Below are positions 24,701 to 32,630 of a stretch of 64,000 nucleotides of DNA, piece by piece. Location: contig NC_079216.1 of the NCBI RefSeq assembly GCF_029633865.1, positions 18,034,005-18,098,004 on the forward strand, written 5' to 3'. Below the pieces are notes generated by a model, which worked only from the letters and a program-made list of their open reading frames with translations, was not told where the DNA came from and did not search any database. This DNA comes from Lampris incognitus (Eukaryota > Chordata > Actinopteri > Lampriformes > Lampridae). Made by a program: the position numbers and the translations under genes. Within the stretch, counting starts at the first letter, position 1. Every line of letters begins with the position of its first letter.

Positions 24701-27700
24701 GTTTGTTGACAGGTATCGGCAGGTATAATGAGATGACCTACATCTTCGACCTGCTCCATCAGAACCACCGCTTTGAGATCCTGCTTAGGAAGAAACTGGA
24801 GACTGACCGAGGACAGGTCAGACACACACACGGAGACACGCACAGACTCTGCATCAAAAGGCGCACACACAAAAAGAACATATACTGAAGAGAATATACT
24901 GAACAACAACAACGACTTAATTTTGTGTAGCGCCTTTCAAGGAACCCGAGGACACTTTACACTCGATAGCAGCAAAAACTCACCCACACATTTCTTCATG
25001 TTTGATGGCCCTTTCATAGTTAAAGACGGAGGGAACATGGACGTCCGAGTAGTATAGTCTATTCCGTTGCCGACCAACATGGGGATCGTCGGTTCGAATC
25101 CCCATGTTACCTACAGCTTGGTCATGCGTCCCTAAAGACACGGTATGTGTCCTGGTCGCTGCACTAGCACCTCCTCTGGTCGGTCAGGGCACCTGTCCGG
25201 GGGGGGGGGGGGGGGGAATAGTGTGATCCTCCCATGCGCTACGTCCCCCTGGTGAAACTCCTCGCGGTCAGGTGAAAAGAAACGGCTGGTGACTCCACAT
25301 GTATCGGAGGAGGCATGTGGTAGTCTGCAGCCCTCCCCGGATCGGCAGAGGGGGTAGAACACCAACCGGGATGGCTCAGGAGAGTGGGGTGATTGGCCAG
25401 GTACAATTGGGAAGAAAAAAGGGGAAAAGTCCAAAAAGAAAAAGATGGAGGGAACAAAAGTTATGCCGTTTGCAAATTCTAACGCAAACTAGTAGCTCGT
25501 TTTCATGAACCGACTGATTATACCGCGTTATGTCCCTTGGTCTGGGGAGGGTGCAACAATTGGTGTACTGGGTAACAGTGAGGTGAGGGTGCGACACAGT
25601 GAGACAAATGTATAAATATAATAAAATAAATATTTATTGAGACCATGACAGGACAAGGGAACCGAACTGTTGCCTAAACCATAAACTACTAACAAAAGCA
25701 ACCCACCCTTGACGGTGCTGAAAAGCACCAAACCTAAAGACGGAGGATGGCAACCGCTCCTAACCTAGTGTGTCTAACAGGGGTAAGCTACGTGATGGGG
25801 TGTTTGCCCATGGGCATCTTACCTTGATCCCCTTGCCCAAAAGAACTAAACAAATTAAAGGCTAAACATAACTCAAAATAGTCAACATGCAAACTTAACC
25901 AAAAACGGGCCAGACATTACAAACACAAAGAAGCTACAGGGACAAAGACATCAACCCAAAGTGGCTACACCACACAAACTAAACTAGCTGGCCGGGGAAC
26001 TGAACACATGTGGGGGGTTTAAATGGGAGACTGCACAGCTGATGGAAGTTGGTTGATTTGTTGGACCGGTTGATTAGGTGATGAACAGCACCTGGCGGAT
26101 ACCTGAATGTAGAGTCAGAGTGAGGGTTAGATACAAAAAGGCAACACAAAACAACCATACGGACACGCCCGTGTTCGTAACATACCATTACTGACTCACT
26201 GAGGACACCTACAGGTAGCTGATGTCATCCGGTTCGGCCTTCTACACAGTTACAAATAGACCTCAGTCTCAGTCTGTGACAGAAGGCTAAGAACATTTCC
26301 AGACCCCTGTTGTTCTACAGAGTTCGTACTGACAGCTCATACCATCTTCAGACTCCTGGTCTGTTAGACATGAATCTCGTGTAAATCCCACGTTAACTCC
26401 ATGTTAAACCCTGCCCGTTCCAGAGCTCCGGCCTGAAGACTGCTCTGCTGGACTACATAAAGCGTTGTTTGCCGGGAGACAGTGAGAAACACAACATGGT
26501 GGCGCTGTGCTTCAGCATGCGACGGGAGATCGGGGAGAACCATGAGATGGCTGCCCGCACACAGCTAAAAATCATCGAGTCACAACCTTGGGGTGAGCTA
26601 AAGTTGGTGTTTAATTTGTTTTGTCTGTCTATTCCGTTGCCTGCCAACACGGGGATTGCCAGTTCGAATCCCCGTGTCGCCTCCGGTTTGCTTCGGGCGT
26701 CCCTGCAGACACAATTGGCCATGTCTGCGGGTGGGAAGCCGGATGTGGGTATGTGTCCTGGTCACTGCACTAGCGCCTCCTCTGGTCAGTCGGGGGAGAC
26801 TGTTCAGGGGGGAGGGGGAACTGGGGGGAATAGTGTGATCCTCCCACGTGCTACATCCACCTGGTGAAACTCCTCACTGTCAAGTGAAAAGAAACGGAGG
26901 AGGAGGCATGTGGTAGTCTGCAGCCCTCCCCAGATCAGCAGAGGGGGTGGAGCAGTGCCCGGGACAGCTCAGGAGAGTGGGGTAATTAGACAGGTACAGT
27001 TGGCAATTGGGGCAAAAGGGGGGAAAATTTAAAAAAAACGTTTCTCACCACAAAAGTTTGTAAATGTGTGTGCATTGTGGAGATGATTAAATTCAGGATG
27101 CAACACACCTCCCTCTCCTTCTCTGTATAAGTGTGACAGTCTTTATCTATGAAGCTGTAGTTTTTGCATCTGTTGGGGTTTTGTTAGGTGGTGGAGGGTC
27201 AAATCAATGCTCAGTTTTATTTGTACAATAAATTGTTGTCATAAAGTCCCATGTAGGACAGGACATCTATGAGTCGTGATAAGATAATACAGTACCGTTG
27301 CATCAGTCCTATATTCATATCATACATCCCTGTCTTTAAAGGGTGTGAAGATGCCAATAGATAACATGCAGAACAAGTCTGACATCCACCAGTACTCATA
27401 CTGCGCTTTGATTCACCAAAATCAATATTATTCAGCTTTACTTGGCTGTTGTGTCAGTGGCTGACTGCAAGTAGCCCCAAGGTCTGCTGAATCTGGATAA
27501 GGACAGATGCTTGAGGCTGCCATTCATTATTCTCTTCCCTTCACACAGTCGTAACCTCTGAACTTAAGAGCGCCCTGCAGAAGGTCCTGGCTCTGCTTAA
27601 GGATGCTGCGGAGAGCTACTCTAAGGTATGTATGTCATATACACCAAGGTAAAAATACACTGAACTACATTCACTTTGATGTATAGACTCTTGAGTTATG

Positions 27701-30700
27701 TACTTCAGTACAGTTACTCTGAGGTAAAGCTCAGCTAAACCGCGGTAATACCTTGGCCTGTGTCTGAGTGTTTGTTGATGTATTGTGTATGCATGCTATA
27801 TGTGTGTGTGGATGTGTGTTGATGTGTTGCCAGGACTCGTGCGTGCGCCAGGCTGCCAGTTGTGTTAGAATGGCCAAGCTGGTTCTGCTGCAACTCCACT
27901 TCCTGAACCATGACTCAGACCAGCGTGTCATCAACCTCCTCCCTTCAGAGCTGCTCAGCACCATTGTGACTCTGCCGCGATGCTACCAGGTAGAAAATGC
28001 CCACATACACTTACACACTAACTTGGTCCCACAGTTCATACTGACGTACCTGATCTGTCTGTCTGTACAGTGTATGCACATATCACTCTATTTATAGACA
28101 ATACATATAATTCTGCATAGACAGTAGGATATACTCAAGGCTCAGCGTTTTCGGTTTTTATTTTTCAAAGCCATCCAGAATGCCGAATTTCGCCACAAGA
28201 GGACACTGTTACATAACCTCACACGAACAGGAACAACTTTTGGATCCGTGGAAACATAAAATCCGGGTGAAAATCAGTTTAAAAATCTGGGTATTTTTTG
28301 GTGAAAATCGGTAAAAACCAAAAACGCTGAGCCTTGGATATACTGTATATCACTGTACATATAGAGAGTAGACTATATGACTAGATACATGATTGTACTT
28401 TCAGTATGCACAGTAGATTATATTCATTGTTATACATAGACTGGGGGCGGCACGGTGGTGCAGTGGTTAGCACGGTCGCCTCAGAGCAAGAGGGTCCTGG
28501 GTTCGAGCCCCGGGGTAGTCCAATCTTGGAAGTCATCTCGGGTCGTCCTCTGTGGGGAGTTTGCATGTTCTCCCCGTGTCTGCGTATGTAGGTCAGGTGA
28601 ATCGGCCGTACTAAGTTGTCCCTAGGTGTGAATATGTGTGTGTGTCGGTCCTGTGATGGCCTGGTGGCCTGTCGATGGTGTCTCCCCACCTGCTGCCCGG
28701 TGACTGCTGGGATAGGCTCCAGCATCTCCACGACCCTGAGAGCAGGATAAGCGGTTTGAATAATGGATGGACACATAGACTGTGGACTACACATGTCACC
28801 TGACATACAGACAACAGACTATACATACAATATCTCTCTACACATATGACCATGTTGACTGGCTCCTGATGGATGCTGATGTGGATGTTGTTGAGTTTAC
28901 CAGAAAATCCTATAGTCGTCCAAGTGGCGTTTCCTGTTTTGTATTGTATGTACTGGAACACTGTGCAGTGTGTGGTGTATTTTAAGTTCTGTCTGCTGTG
29001 TTTCGTCTCACATGCCCTGGCTGTGGAAAAGACTTGCGTCCTTGCAGACAACGAATGAATTTTCTCTTTGTCTATATGTTGGTTGGTCAGTATATCAGTC
29101 AGTCAGTCAGTTAAAACTCATTATATCAGTTGAACTTTATTTGTGTGGCAGATTTCGTACATAAAAATGCAATGCAATGCACTTCACACAGGAACAGATA
29201 AAAAAAGTGGTTCATCCGGGGCGTCCGGGTGACATGGCGGTCTATTCCGTTGCCTGCCCACTCGGGGATCGGCGGTTCAAATCCCCCGTGTTACCTCTGG
29301 CTTGGTCGGACATCCCTACAGACACAATTGGCCGTGTCTACGGGTGGGAAGCCGGATGTGGGTATGTGTCCTGGTCGCTGCACCAGCGCCTCCTCTGGTT
29401 GGTCGGGGCACCTGTTCGGGGGGACTGGGGGAAATGGCGTGATCCTCCCACGCGCTACGTCCCCTTGATGAAACTCCTCACTGTCAGGTGAAAAGAAGCG
29501 GCTGGTGACTCCACATGTATCGGAGGAGGCATGTGGTAGTCTGCAGCCCTTCCCGGATCGGCAGAGGAGGTGGAGCAGAGACCGGGACAGCTCGGAAGAG
29601 TGGGCTAATTGGCCAAGTACAAACCCCAATTCCAATGAAGTTGGGACGTTGTGTAAAACGTGAATAAAAACAGAATACAATGATTTGCAAATCCTTTTTG
29701 ACCTATATTCAATTGAATACACTACAAAGACAAGATATTTAATGTTCATACTGATCAACTTTATTGTTTTTTGCAAATATTCACTCATTTTGAATTTGAT
29801 GCCTGCAACACGTTCTAAAGAAGCTGGGACAGGGGCAACGAAAGACTGGGAAAGTTGAGGAATGCTCAAAAACCACCTGTTTGGAACATTCCACAGGTGA
29901 ACAGGTTAATTGGAAACAGGTGAGTGTCATGATTGGGTATAAAAGGAGCATCCCCGAAAGGCTCAGTCGTTCACAAGCAAGGATGGGGCGAGGTTCACCA
30001 CTTTGTGAACAACTGCGTGAGCAAATAGTCCAACAGTTTAAGAACAACGTTTCTCAACGTACAACTGCAAGGAATTTAGGGATTTCATCATCTACAGTCC
30101 ATAATATCATAAAAAGATTCAGAGAATCCGGAGAAATCTCTGCACGTAAGCCAAGGCCGAAAACCAACATTGAATGCCCGTGACCTTCGACCCCTCAGGC
30201 GGCACTGCATTAAAAACCGACATCATTCTGTAAAGGATATTACCACATGGGTTCAGGAACACTTGGGAAAACCATCGTCAGTTAACACAGTTCGTCACTA
30301 CATCTACAAGTGCAAGTTAAAACTCTCCCATGCAAAGCGAAAGCCATATATCAACAACACCCAGAAACGCCACCGGCTTCTCTGGGCCTTAGCTCATCTG
30401 AGATGGACTGACGCAAAGTGGAAACGTGTGCTGTGGTCTGACGAGTCCACATTTCAAATTGTTTTGGAAATCATGGACGTCGTGTCCTCCGGGCTAAAGA
30501 GGACAGGGACCATCCAGATTGTTATCAGTGCAAAGTTCAAAAGCCAGCATCTGTGATGGTATGGAGGTGTGTTAGTGCCCATGGCATCATGGGTAACTTG
30601 CACATCTGTGAAGGCACCATTAATGCTGAAAGGTACATACAGGTTTTGGAGCAACATATGCTGCCATCCAAGCGACGTCTTTTTCAGGGACATCCCTGCT

Positions 30701-32348
30701 TATTGTAGTAAAAGATTGCGGGTACTAGACTGGCCTGCCTGCAGTCCAGACCTGTCTCCCATTGAAAATGTGTGGCGCATTATGAAGCGCAAACTACGAC
30801 AACGGAGACCCCGGACTGTTGAGCAACTGAAGTTGTACATCAAGCAAGAATGGGAAAGAATTCCACCTACAAAGCTTCAACAATTAGTATCCTCAGTTCC
30901 CAAATGCTTATTGAGTGTTGTTAAAAGGAAAGGTGATGTAACACAGTAGTAAACATAACCCTGTCCCAGTCTTTTTGGAACGTGTTGCAGGCATCAAATT
31001 CAAAATGAGTGAATATTTGCAAGAAAACAATAAAGTTTATCAGTTTGAACATTAAATTTCTTGTCTTTGTAGTGTATTCAATTGAATATAGGTCGAAAAG
31101 GATTTGCAAATCATTGCATTCTGTTTTTATTTACGTTTTACACAACGTCCCACCGTCATTGGAATTGGGGTTTGTGCAATTGGGGGGAAAAAGGGGGAAA
31201 AAATCCACAAAAAAACCATGGTTCATCCATGACCTAACTCAGGGAAGGAATTAATGATTGTCTAGGTGGGAATATGTGTGCGTTTCTGGTCAAAGGTCAT
31301 TAAAAACCACTCCATATGTGTTCACTGCCTCAGGTGTTTGTTGTCTCTGAAGCATATAACTACAGCCCTGACTGGGCGGAGGTCCTGTACCAAAAGGTCA
31401 TCCTGAACGGGGACTTTGTTTACCTGGAGGAGCTAAAACGACACCGGCCACTCACCGCTGGCCTGTTTGAGGACATCTCCAAAAAGTAAGTGAATCGCTC
31501 CACCTGTTGTAGTCGGAGATGGCTGAGCTCAACAGGTCTCCTCCACATCCGAAGTCACAAACATGTAGCATTAAATCTCAACAGAAACACAACCTCCTGC
31601 GTGTCCCCTGCTCGGTCTCCCTCTCAGATGTCCCATTGTCTCATTAGATGCATAAAAAGGGGCGTCCGGGTGGCGTGACGGTCTATTCCGTTGCATACCG
31701 ACACGAAGATCACCGGTTCGAATCCCCGTGTTACCTCCAGCTTGGTCGGGCATCCCTACAGACACAATTGGCCGTGTCTGCGGGTGGGAAGTTGGATGTG
31801 GGTATGTGTCCTGGTTGCTGCACTAGCGCCTCCTCTGGTCAGTCAGGGCACCTGTTCAGGGGGGATGGGGAACTGGGGGGAATAGCGTGATCCTCCCACG
31901 CGCTACGTCCCCCTGGTGAAACTCCTCACTGTCAGGTGAAAAGAAGCAGCTGGCAACTCCACATGTATCGGAGGAGGCATGTGGTAGTCTGCAGACCTCC
32001 CCGGATCAGCAGAGGGGGTGGAGCAACGACCGGGACGGCTCTGAAGAGTGGGATAATTGGCCAAGTACAATTGGGGAGAAAAAGGGAGAAAATTCTAAAC
32101 AAGAAAGGATAGAAAACGGGGTTATTTTCTCACTGCATTTTTTTTTCCTCCTCTTGTTGTCTCTCAGACTCAGTGTGTCCAGACCGCCGGGCAGCGCCAC
32201 TCAGAATCTGAAGCGTCTGTTGGGCCACTGTGACGACATCTACACCCAGTACCGGCTAGCCTACCACCACCAGCTCCACGACCTGGCCAACATGCTGCTG
32301 CAAGACGCCAAGACCTCCAGCTACCTCAGCGACAAGCTGGGGAGCTGA
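7624..32348 (+). CDS. spg11: spatacsin, C-terminal part (16 exons; 5' exons outside window)
   Basis: Spatacsin is a large alpha-solenoid protein that works with spatizin (ZFYVE26) and the AP-5 adaptor complex at late endosomes and lysosomes, in lysosome reformation from autolysosomes. Recessive loss in humans causes spastic paraplegia 11. Sixteen exons on the + strand join in phase (lengths 291, 201, 108, 166, 215, 703, 146, 205, 138, 134, 120, 169, 77, 156, 152, 181), giving 1053 codons and a TGA. The translated exons follow the vertebrate spatacsin order without a gap. Blocks such as [20 protein letters not shown] and [15 protein letters not shown] are nearly invariant in this family, and the end corresponds to the Spatacsin_C domain. 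Human spatacsin has about 2440 residues, so roughly the last 43% is here. No exon was recognised before 7624. No frameshift or stop was seen, so the gene looks functional. The range includes introns. Confidence 0.96.
8229..8343 (+). mobile_element. SINE family B, partial
   Basis: It starts ggggtggcatggtggtgcag, with a tRNA-like A box (tggttagcgcgg) and B box (gggttcaagcc). It is truncated after about 115 bp. Five more copies of the family are in the window. Confidence 0.8.
8344..8817. other. spg11 intron without recognised feature
   Basis: Intron sequence between the SINE B fragment and exon b. Nothing was recognised beyond a short gggaggg run. Confidence 0.5.
8818..9018 (+). CDS. spg11: spg11 exon b
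   Basis: 67 codons in phase 0, starting [19 protein letters not shown], a conserved spatacsin block, and ending RGFQFFQR. The acceptor is ttgacag and the donor AGG|gtaaag. Confidence 0.92.
9098..9480 (+). mobile_element. SINE family A, copy 1
   Basis: A tRNA-like head with B box ggttcgaatccc-type sequence (agttcgaatccccgtg), then the family body (cacaattggccgtgtctgcg, cactagcgcctcctctggtc, gaggaggcatgtgg) and an A-rich end. An internal segment is missing compared with fuller copies (for example 31655-32100). Confidence 0.85.
9481..9915. other. spg11 intron, (TG)n only
   Basis: It contains a (TG)n tract at 9656-9691 and CT-rich sequence from 9888. Nothing else was recognised. Confidence 0.6.
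9916..10503 (+). mobile_element. Tx1-clade LINE, 3' fragment
   Basis: The sequence matches 58890-59445 of the long Tx1 copy over its length: cattctgatgttagccatga, tcattctgggctacaggt, and the end of the C-terminal ORF. The 5' junction lies in ctctctctc and the 3' junction in cctctctctc, as in the long copy. Exon c of spg11 begins 33 bp further on. Confidence 0.85.
10537..10644 (+). CDS. spg11: spg11 exon c
   Basis: 36 codons in phase 0, [20 protein letters not shown] onward. The acceptor tatcag follows a (CT)n tract that directly adjoins a Tx1 LINE 3' end. The donor ACG|gttggt is weak at positions +3 to +6. Confidence 0.88.
10645..10990. other. spg11 intron without recognised feature
   Basis: It contains a poly-T run and purine-rich sequence (ggggggggatactggagggg). 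No element end was recognised. Confidence 0.5.
10994..11330. mobile_element. palindromic MITE
   Basis: The two halves are near-perfect inverted copies (acaataagtccaatattgag and, inverted, ctcaatattggacttattgt) around a short centre near 11165. The left end tactgcaaaaaatg resembles the cactgcaaaaa end common in fish hAT MITEs. The right end seems truncated. The RNA would fold into a hairpin with arms of about 150 bases. Confidence 0.8.
11528..12150 (+). mobile_element. RTE-like LINE, 3' fragment, copy 2
   Basis: It encodes the same C-terminal RTE protein end as 420-1040 ([32 protein letters not shown]), open from 11657 to a TGA near 11993, and ends in a TAG-type repeat tail. It is 5'-truncated. 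Confidence 0.85.
12335..13131. mobile_element. MITE with inverted arms, interrupted by a retroposon
   Basis: The left arm (12335-12455, containing cgttataacgtgataagtt and aatgaactgacatcaccatg) returns inverted in two pieces: 12672-12712 and 13016-13131. The gap between the pieces is an insertion flanked by GATGTCAGTTC. Confidence 0.75.
12713..13018 (+). mobile_element. short retroposon with 11-bp target duplication
   Basis: It is about 310 bp, starting tggtcctgggtacaacatta and ending cagaactgatgatgatgat. GATGTCAGTTC directly precedes the insertion and follows it, and the right arm of the host MITE reads through when one copy is removed. The (GAT)n tail marks it as a non-LTR-type insertion. 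Its family was not identified. Confidence 0.65.
13269..13434 (+). CDS. spg11: spg11 exon d
   Basis: 166 bp, phase 0 to 1. It encodes [11 protein letters not shown], then [20 protein letters not shown] and [15 protein letters not shown]. The acceptor is ggtccag and the donor AATG|gtgagt. Confidence 0.92.
13798..14337 (-). mobile_element. SINE family A, copy 2, itself interrupted
   Basis: A full-length family A copy on the - strand, from the ctccccaattgtacttggcc end to the tRNA-like head near 14337. It is interrupted by a LINE tail of about 100 bp. Confidence 0.88.
14054..14152 (+). mobile_element. LINE tail inserted in SINE A
   Basis: The insert contains gatgttgggctatacaaata and ends with the repeated tail acttgacttgacttg. 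TGACC occurs on both sides (14049-14053 and 14153-14157) and the SINE continues across. It is a very short 5'-truncated copy. Confidence 0.7.
14690..15830 (+). pseudogene. Harbinger transposase remnant split by a minisatellite
   Basis: Translation gives [50 protein letters not shown] and [20 protein letters not shown], all typical of the N-terminal part of PIF/Harbinger (HARBI1-like) transposase. After the minisatellite the sequence resumes with [13 protein letters not shown], matching the family block before the first catalytic region. Stops and frameshifts are present and the rest of the protein is absent. Confidence 0.75.
15090..15743 (+). repeat. 23-bp minisatellite
   Basis: About 28 tandem copies of a 23-bp unit, cattactaacatttacagac plus tag, with variants acttac/atttac and actcac/actaac. 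The array sits inside the Harbinger transposase remnant. Confidence 0.97.
15942..16495. mobile_element. MITE with terminal inverted repeats
   Basis: The left end ccttttccactacatggtac and the inverted right end cctttccactacatggtact match, and similarity continues for about 90 bp (ctccactcgcttc, gttttccattac). It is about 555 bp long and contains no transposase. Confidence 0.85.
16514..17850. other. spg11 intron with a long pyrimidine-rich tract
   Basis: The + strand is strongly pyrimidine-biased at about 16940-17320 (tctcctcccctctcc and similar). ORFs there are compositional artefacts. Nothing else was recognised in this stretch. Confidence 0.7.
17863..18223 (-). mobile_element. SINE family B, full copy
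   Basis: It runs inverted from ccatccattatccagacc to the tRNA-like head. CCTTGGCGACAT is found at 17851-17862 and 18224-18235, a 12-bp target duplication. Confidence 0.9.
18331..18860. mobile_element. MITE with gttgcg-type ends
   Basis: The left end gttgcgtatgaaatcacata and the inverted right end gttgcgtccgaattcatata match, and both arms are rich in catacta-type sequence. It is about 530 bp with no coding part, in the intron before exon e. Confidence 0.75.
18981..19195 (+). CDS. spg11: spg11 exon e
   Basis: 215 bp, phase 1 to 0. It encodes [16 protein letters not shown] through [20 protein letters not shown]. The acceptor gtgtccag follows a GT-rich tract; the donor is CAG|gtaagc. Confidence 0.95.
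19196..19590. other. spg11 intron without recognised feature
   Basis: Ordinary intron sequence with short TA-rich stretches; no element end was recognised. Confidence 0.5.
19941..20437. mobile_element. MITE with 8-bp target duplication
   Basis: The ends are ggttgcactttattttaggg and, inverted, ggtaacactttattttaggg. GTAATATT occurs exactly at 19933-19940 and 20438-20445. The body is a long inverted repeat (ggtcggaaattacc). The 8-bp duplication suggests hAT-type mobilisation. Another MITE is inserted near its left end. Confidence 0.88.
19961..20166. mobile_element. hAT MITE nested in the MITE above
   Basis: The ends CAGGGGTGTCAAACTCCAGG and their inverted copy enclose 206 bp. TTTTAGGG is duplicated at 19953-19960 and 20167-20174. 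The CAGGGGTG terminus and 8-bp duplication fit hAT elements. Confidence 0.93.
20531..20866. other. AT-rich spg11 intron end
   Basis: Rich in attattaat-type sequence; no element recognised. Confidence 0.6.
20867..21569 (+). CDS. spg11: spg11 exon f (largest)
   Basis: 703 bp, phase 0 to 1, open throughout. It starts [14 protein letters not shown] and contains [44 protein letters not shown] and [20 protein letters not shown], all at the expected places for spatacsin. The acceptor is catctag and the donor AGCT|gtaagt. Confidence 0.96.
21714..21785 (+). repeat. (CT)n at spg11 exon g acceptor
   Basis: An imperfect (CT)n tract of about 70 bp that runs into the acceptor ctcag. Confidence 0.95.
21786..21931 (+). 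CDS. spg11: spg11 exon g
   Basis: 146 bp, phase 1 to 0. It encodes [20 protein letters not shown] and ends [14 protein letters not shown]. The 3' splice site is preceded by about 70 bp of (CT)n, which serves as the polypyrimidine tract. The donor is AAG|gtacct. Confidence 0.94.
21932..22453. other. spg11 intron with a G run
   Basis: A run of about 16 Gs near 22282-22298 is the only notable sequence. Confidence 0.6.
22454..22691 (+). mobile_element. SINE family B, internally deleted
   Basis: It starts ggggtggcacagcggcgcag and ends aataatggatggatgga. The middle is shorter than in the 28443-28771 copy. Confidence 0.85.
22964..23168 (+). CDS. spg11: spg11 exon h
   Basis: 205 bp, phase 0 to 1. 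It encodes [15 protein letters not shown], then [14 protein letters not shown] and [15 protein letters not shown]. The acceptor is caacag and the donor CCAG|gtaaac. Confidence 0.93.
23169..23560. other. spg11 intron, GT-rich end
   Basis: No element was recognised. A (GT)n tract (23515-23531) lies just before the exon i acceptor. Confidence 0.6.
23561..23698 (+). CDS. spg11: spg11 exon i
   Basis: 138 bp, phase 1 to 1. It encodes [19 protein letters not shown] through [15 protein letters not shown]. The acceptor gtgaccag follows a GT-rich tract and the donor A|gtaaga is followed by CA-rich sequence. Confidence 0.93.
23963..24096 (+). CDS. spg11: spg11 exon j
   Basis: 134 bp, phase 1 to 0. It encodes [20 protein letters not shown] and ends [11 protein letters not shown], a highly conserved spatacsin stretch. 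The acceptor is cttgtag and the donor CTG|gtgagg. Confidence 0.96.
24174..24535 (+). mobile_element. tRNA-headed SINE related to family B, different 3' half
   Basis: The head (ggcagcacggtggcctagtg, gggttcgaaccctgg) is like family B. The 3' half (ctgcacagcggctgcccact, gggttaaatgctgagcg, aataaagtatctcagaataa) differs, so this is either another subfamily or a composite. Confidence 0.75.
24697..24816 (+). CDS. spg11: spg11 exon k
   Basis: 40 codons in phase 0, [20 protein letters not shown] to LETDRGQ. The acceptor is ccctgcag. The donor CAG|gtcaga leads into a CA-rich tract. Confidence 0.97.
24901..24985 (-). mobile_element. L2-type LINE tail fragment
   Basis: The inverted sequence (agtgtcctcgggttccttga, aaggcgctacacaa) matches the LINE tail nested in the RTE copy at 36160-36226. 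Confidence 0.7.
25033..25430 (+). mobile_element. SINE family A, copy 3
   Basis: Head from 25040 with ggttcgaatccccatg, body and A-rich end as in the other copies. A short internal deletion follows agacacgg, and there is a 17-base G run. Confidence 0.88.
25524..26186 (-). mobile_element. possible solo LTR or other unclassified element
   Basis: Read on the - strand, the block starts tgttacgaacacgggcgtg and has an AATAAA-containing region about 80-100 bp before its other end, as in an LTR. No clear target duplication was found. It could instead be a non-autonomous DNA element. Confidence 0.3.
26424..26592 (+). CDS. spg11: spg11 exon l
   Basis: 169 bp, phase 0 to 1. It encodes [40 protein letters not shown] and ends IIESQPW. 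The acceptor is gttccag and the donor TGGG|gtgagc. Confidence 0.97.
26620..27035 (+). mobile_element. SINE family A, copy 4
   Basis: Head (gtctattccgttgcctgcca), body and gggggaaaatttaaaa end are all recognisable. Confidence 0.9.
27036..27548. other. spg11 intron without recognised feature
   Basis: No exon or element end was recognised. Confidence 0.5.
27549..27625 (+). CDS. spg11: spg11 exon m
   Basis: 77 bp, phase 1 to 0. It encodes [20 protein letters not shown] and AESYSK. The acceptor is cacacag and the donor AAG|gtatgt. Confidence 0.94.
27834..27989 (+). CDS. spg11: spg11 exon n
   Basis: 52 codons in phase 0, [20 protein letters not shown] to IVTLPRCYQ. The acceptor ttgccag lies in GT-rich sequence and the donor CAG|gtagaa is followed by CA-rich sequence. 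Confidence 0.95.
28136..28336. mobile_element. hAT-type MITE with 8-bp target duplication
   Basis: The ends caaggctcagcgttttcggt and, inverted, caaggctcagcgtttttggt enclose 201 bp. GATATACT is duplicated at 28128-28135 and 28337-28344. Confidence 0.92.
28443..28771 (+). mobile_element. SINE family B, full copy
   Basis: It starts gggggcggcacggtggtgca and ends aataatggatgga, with B box gggttcgagcccc. Confidence 0.92.
28772..29216. other. spg11 intron without recognised feature
   Basis: Unique-looking intron sequence with a short (CAGT)n run near 29096. Confidence 0.5.
29620..31174 (+). mobile_element. Tc1-like transposon with 210-bp inverted repeats
   Basis: Inverted repeats of about 210 bp begin caaaccccaattccaatga at both ends and include acaacgtccca-type and cctatattcaattgaataca sequence. 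The left flank is TA; the right flank is TG, a probable later change. The transposase between them is broken. Confidence 0.95.
29983..30948 (+). pseudogene. Tc1 transposase, broken
   Basis: It starts [19 protein letters not shown], with the helix-turn-helix region ([18 protein letters not shown]), then [27 protein letters not shown] and, at the end, [20 protein letters not shown]. The frame shifts near 30160 and 30470, and a segment near 30690 that should hold the second catalytic Asp region is lost, so it is inactive. Confidence 0.93.
31334..31485 (+). CDS. spg11: spg11 exon o
   Basis: 152 bp, phase 0 to 2. It encodes [33 protein letters not shown] and ends LFEDISK. The acceptor is cctcag and the donor AAA|gtaagt. 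Confidence 0.96.
31655..32100 (+). mobile_element. SINE family A, copy 6
   Basis: A nearly complete copy from ggggcgtccgggtggcgtga to gagaaaaagggagaaaattc. It is the best reference for the family in this window. Confidence 0.92.
32168..32348 (+). CDS. spg11: spg11 last coding exon
   Basis: 181 bp, phase 2 to stop. It encodes [20 protein letters not shown], the conserved [19 protein letters not shown], and ends [10 protein letters not shown] followed by TGA. This is the end of the Spatacsin_C domain. The acceptor is tctcag. Confidence 0.96.
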
Positions 32349-32630
32349 CTCCATCTTCTGTCCACTGGCTGACTGTCTTTTGTATTTCACCGGCTGACAG
32401 TTTGACTGACTGAACTGCTGCCAGCCTGCACCTTAATCAGCCAGGACGCTATGCCGCTGTACCAGTTAATGCGAGGCCCAGTAAACGGAACAGAAAAATC
32501 TGAAATCTTTCTGATGAAAAGAGGGTTTTTTTCTCTAAAACATCTTCTGTGGAGATGAATGGAATAAACTCACTAGTTTTTTTTCCTCTCACAAAATCAG
32601 TGAATAGAATAAATGATCTGTTGATCAAAT
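32349..32630 (+). promoter_or_regulatory. spg11: spg11 3' UTR with polyadenylation signals
   Basis: After the stop codon, canonical AATAAA hexamers lie at 32563-32568 and 32608-32613, in ordinary UTR-like sequence. Either could end the spg11 mRNA; which one is used cannot be decided here. Confidence 0.6.

Larger units (their letters stand above)
29217..31210 (+). mobile_element. SINE family A, copy 5, split by a Tc1 element
   Basis: The SINE runs from ggggcgtccgggtgacatgg to ccaagta at 29619 and continues at 31177 with caattggggggaaaaag. The Tc1 entered at the TA of the aagtacaattgg motif that the other copies keep. Confidence 0.92.

Noticed and set aside
31691..31890. ORFs recurring in several places (for example [10 protein letters not shown]...CTSASS)
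   Set aside because: They are parts of SINE family A read in both directions. The repetition comes from the SINE, not from a gene family.
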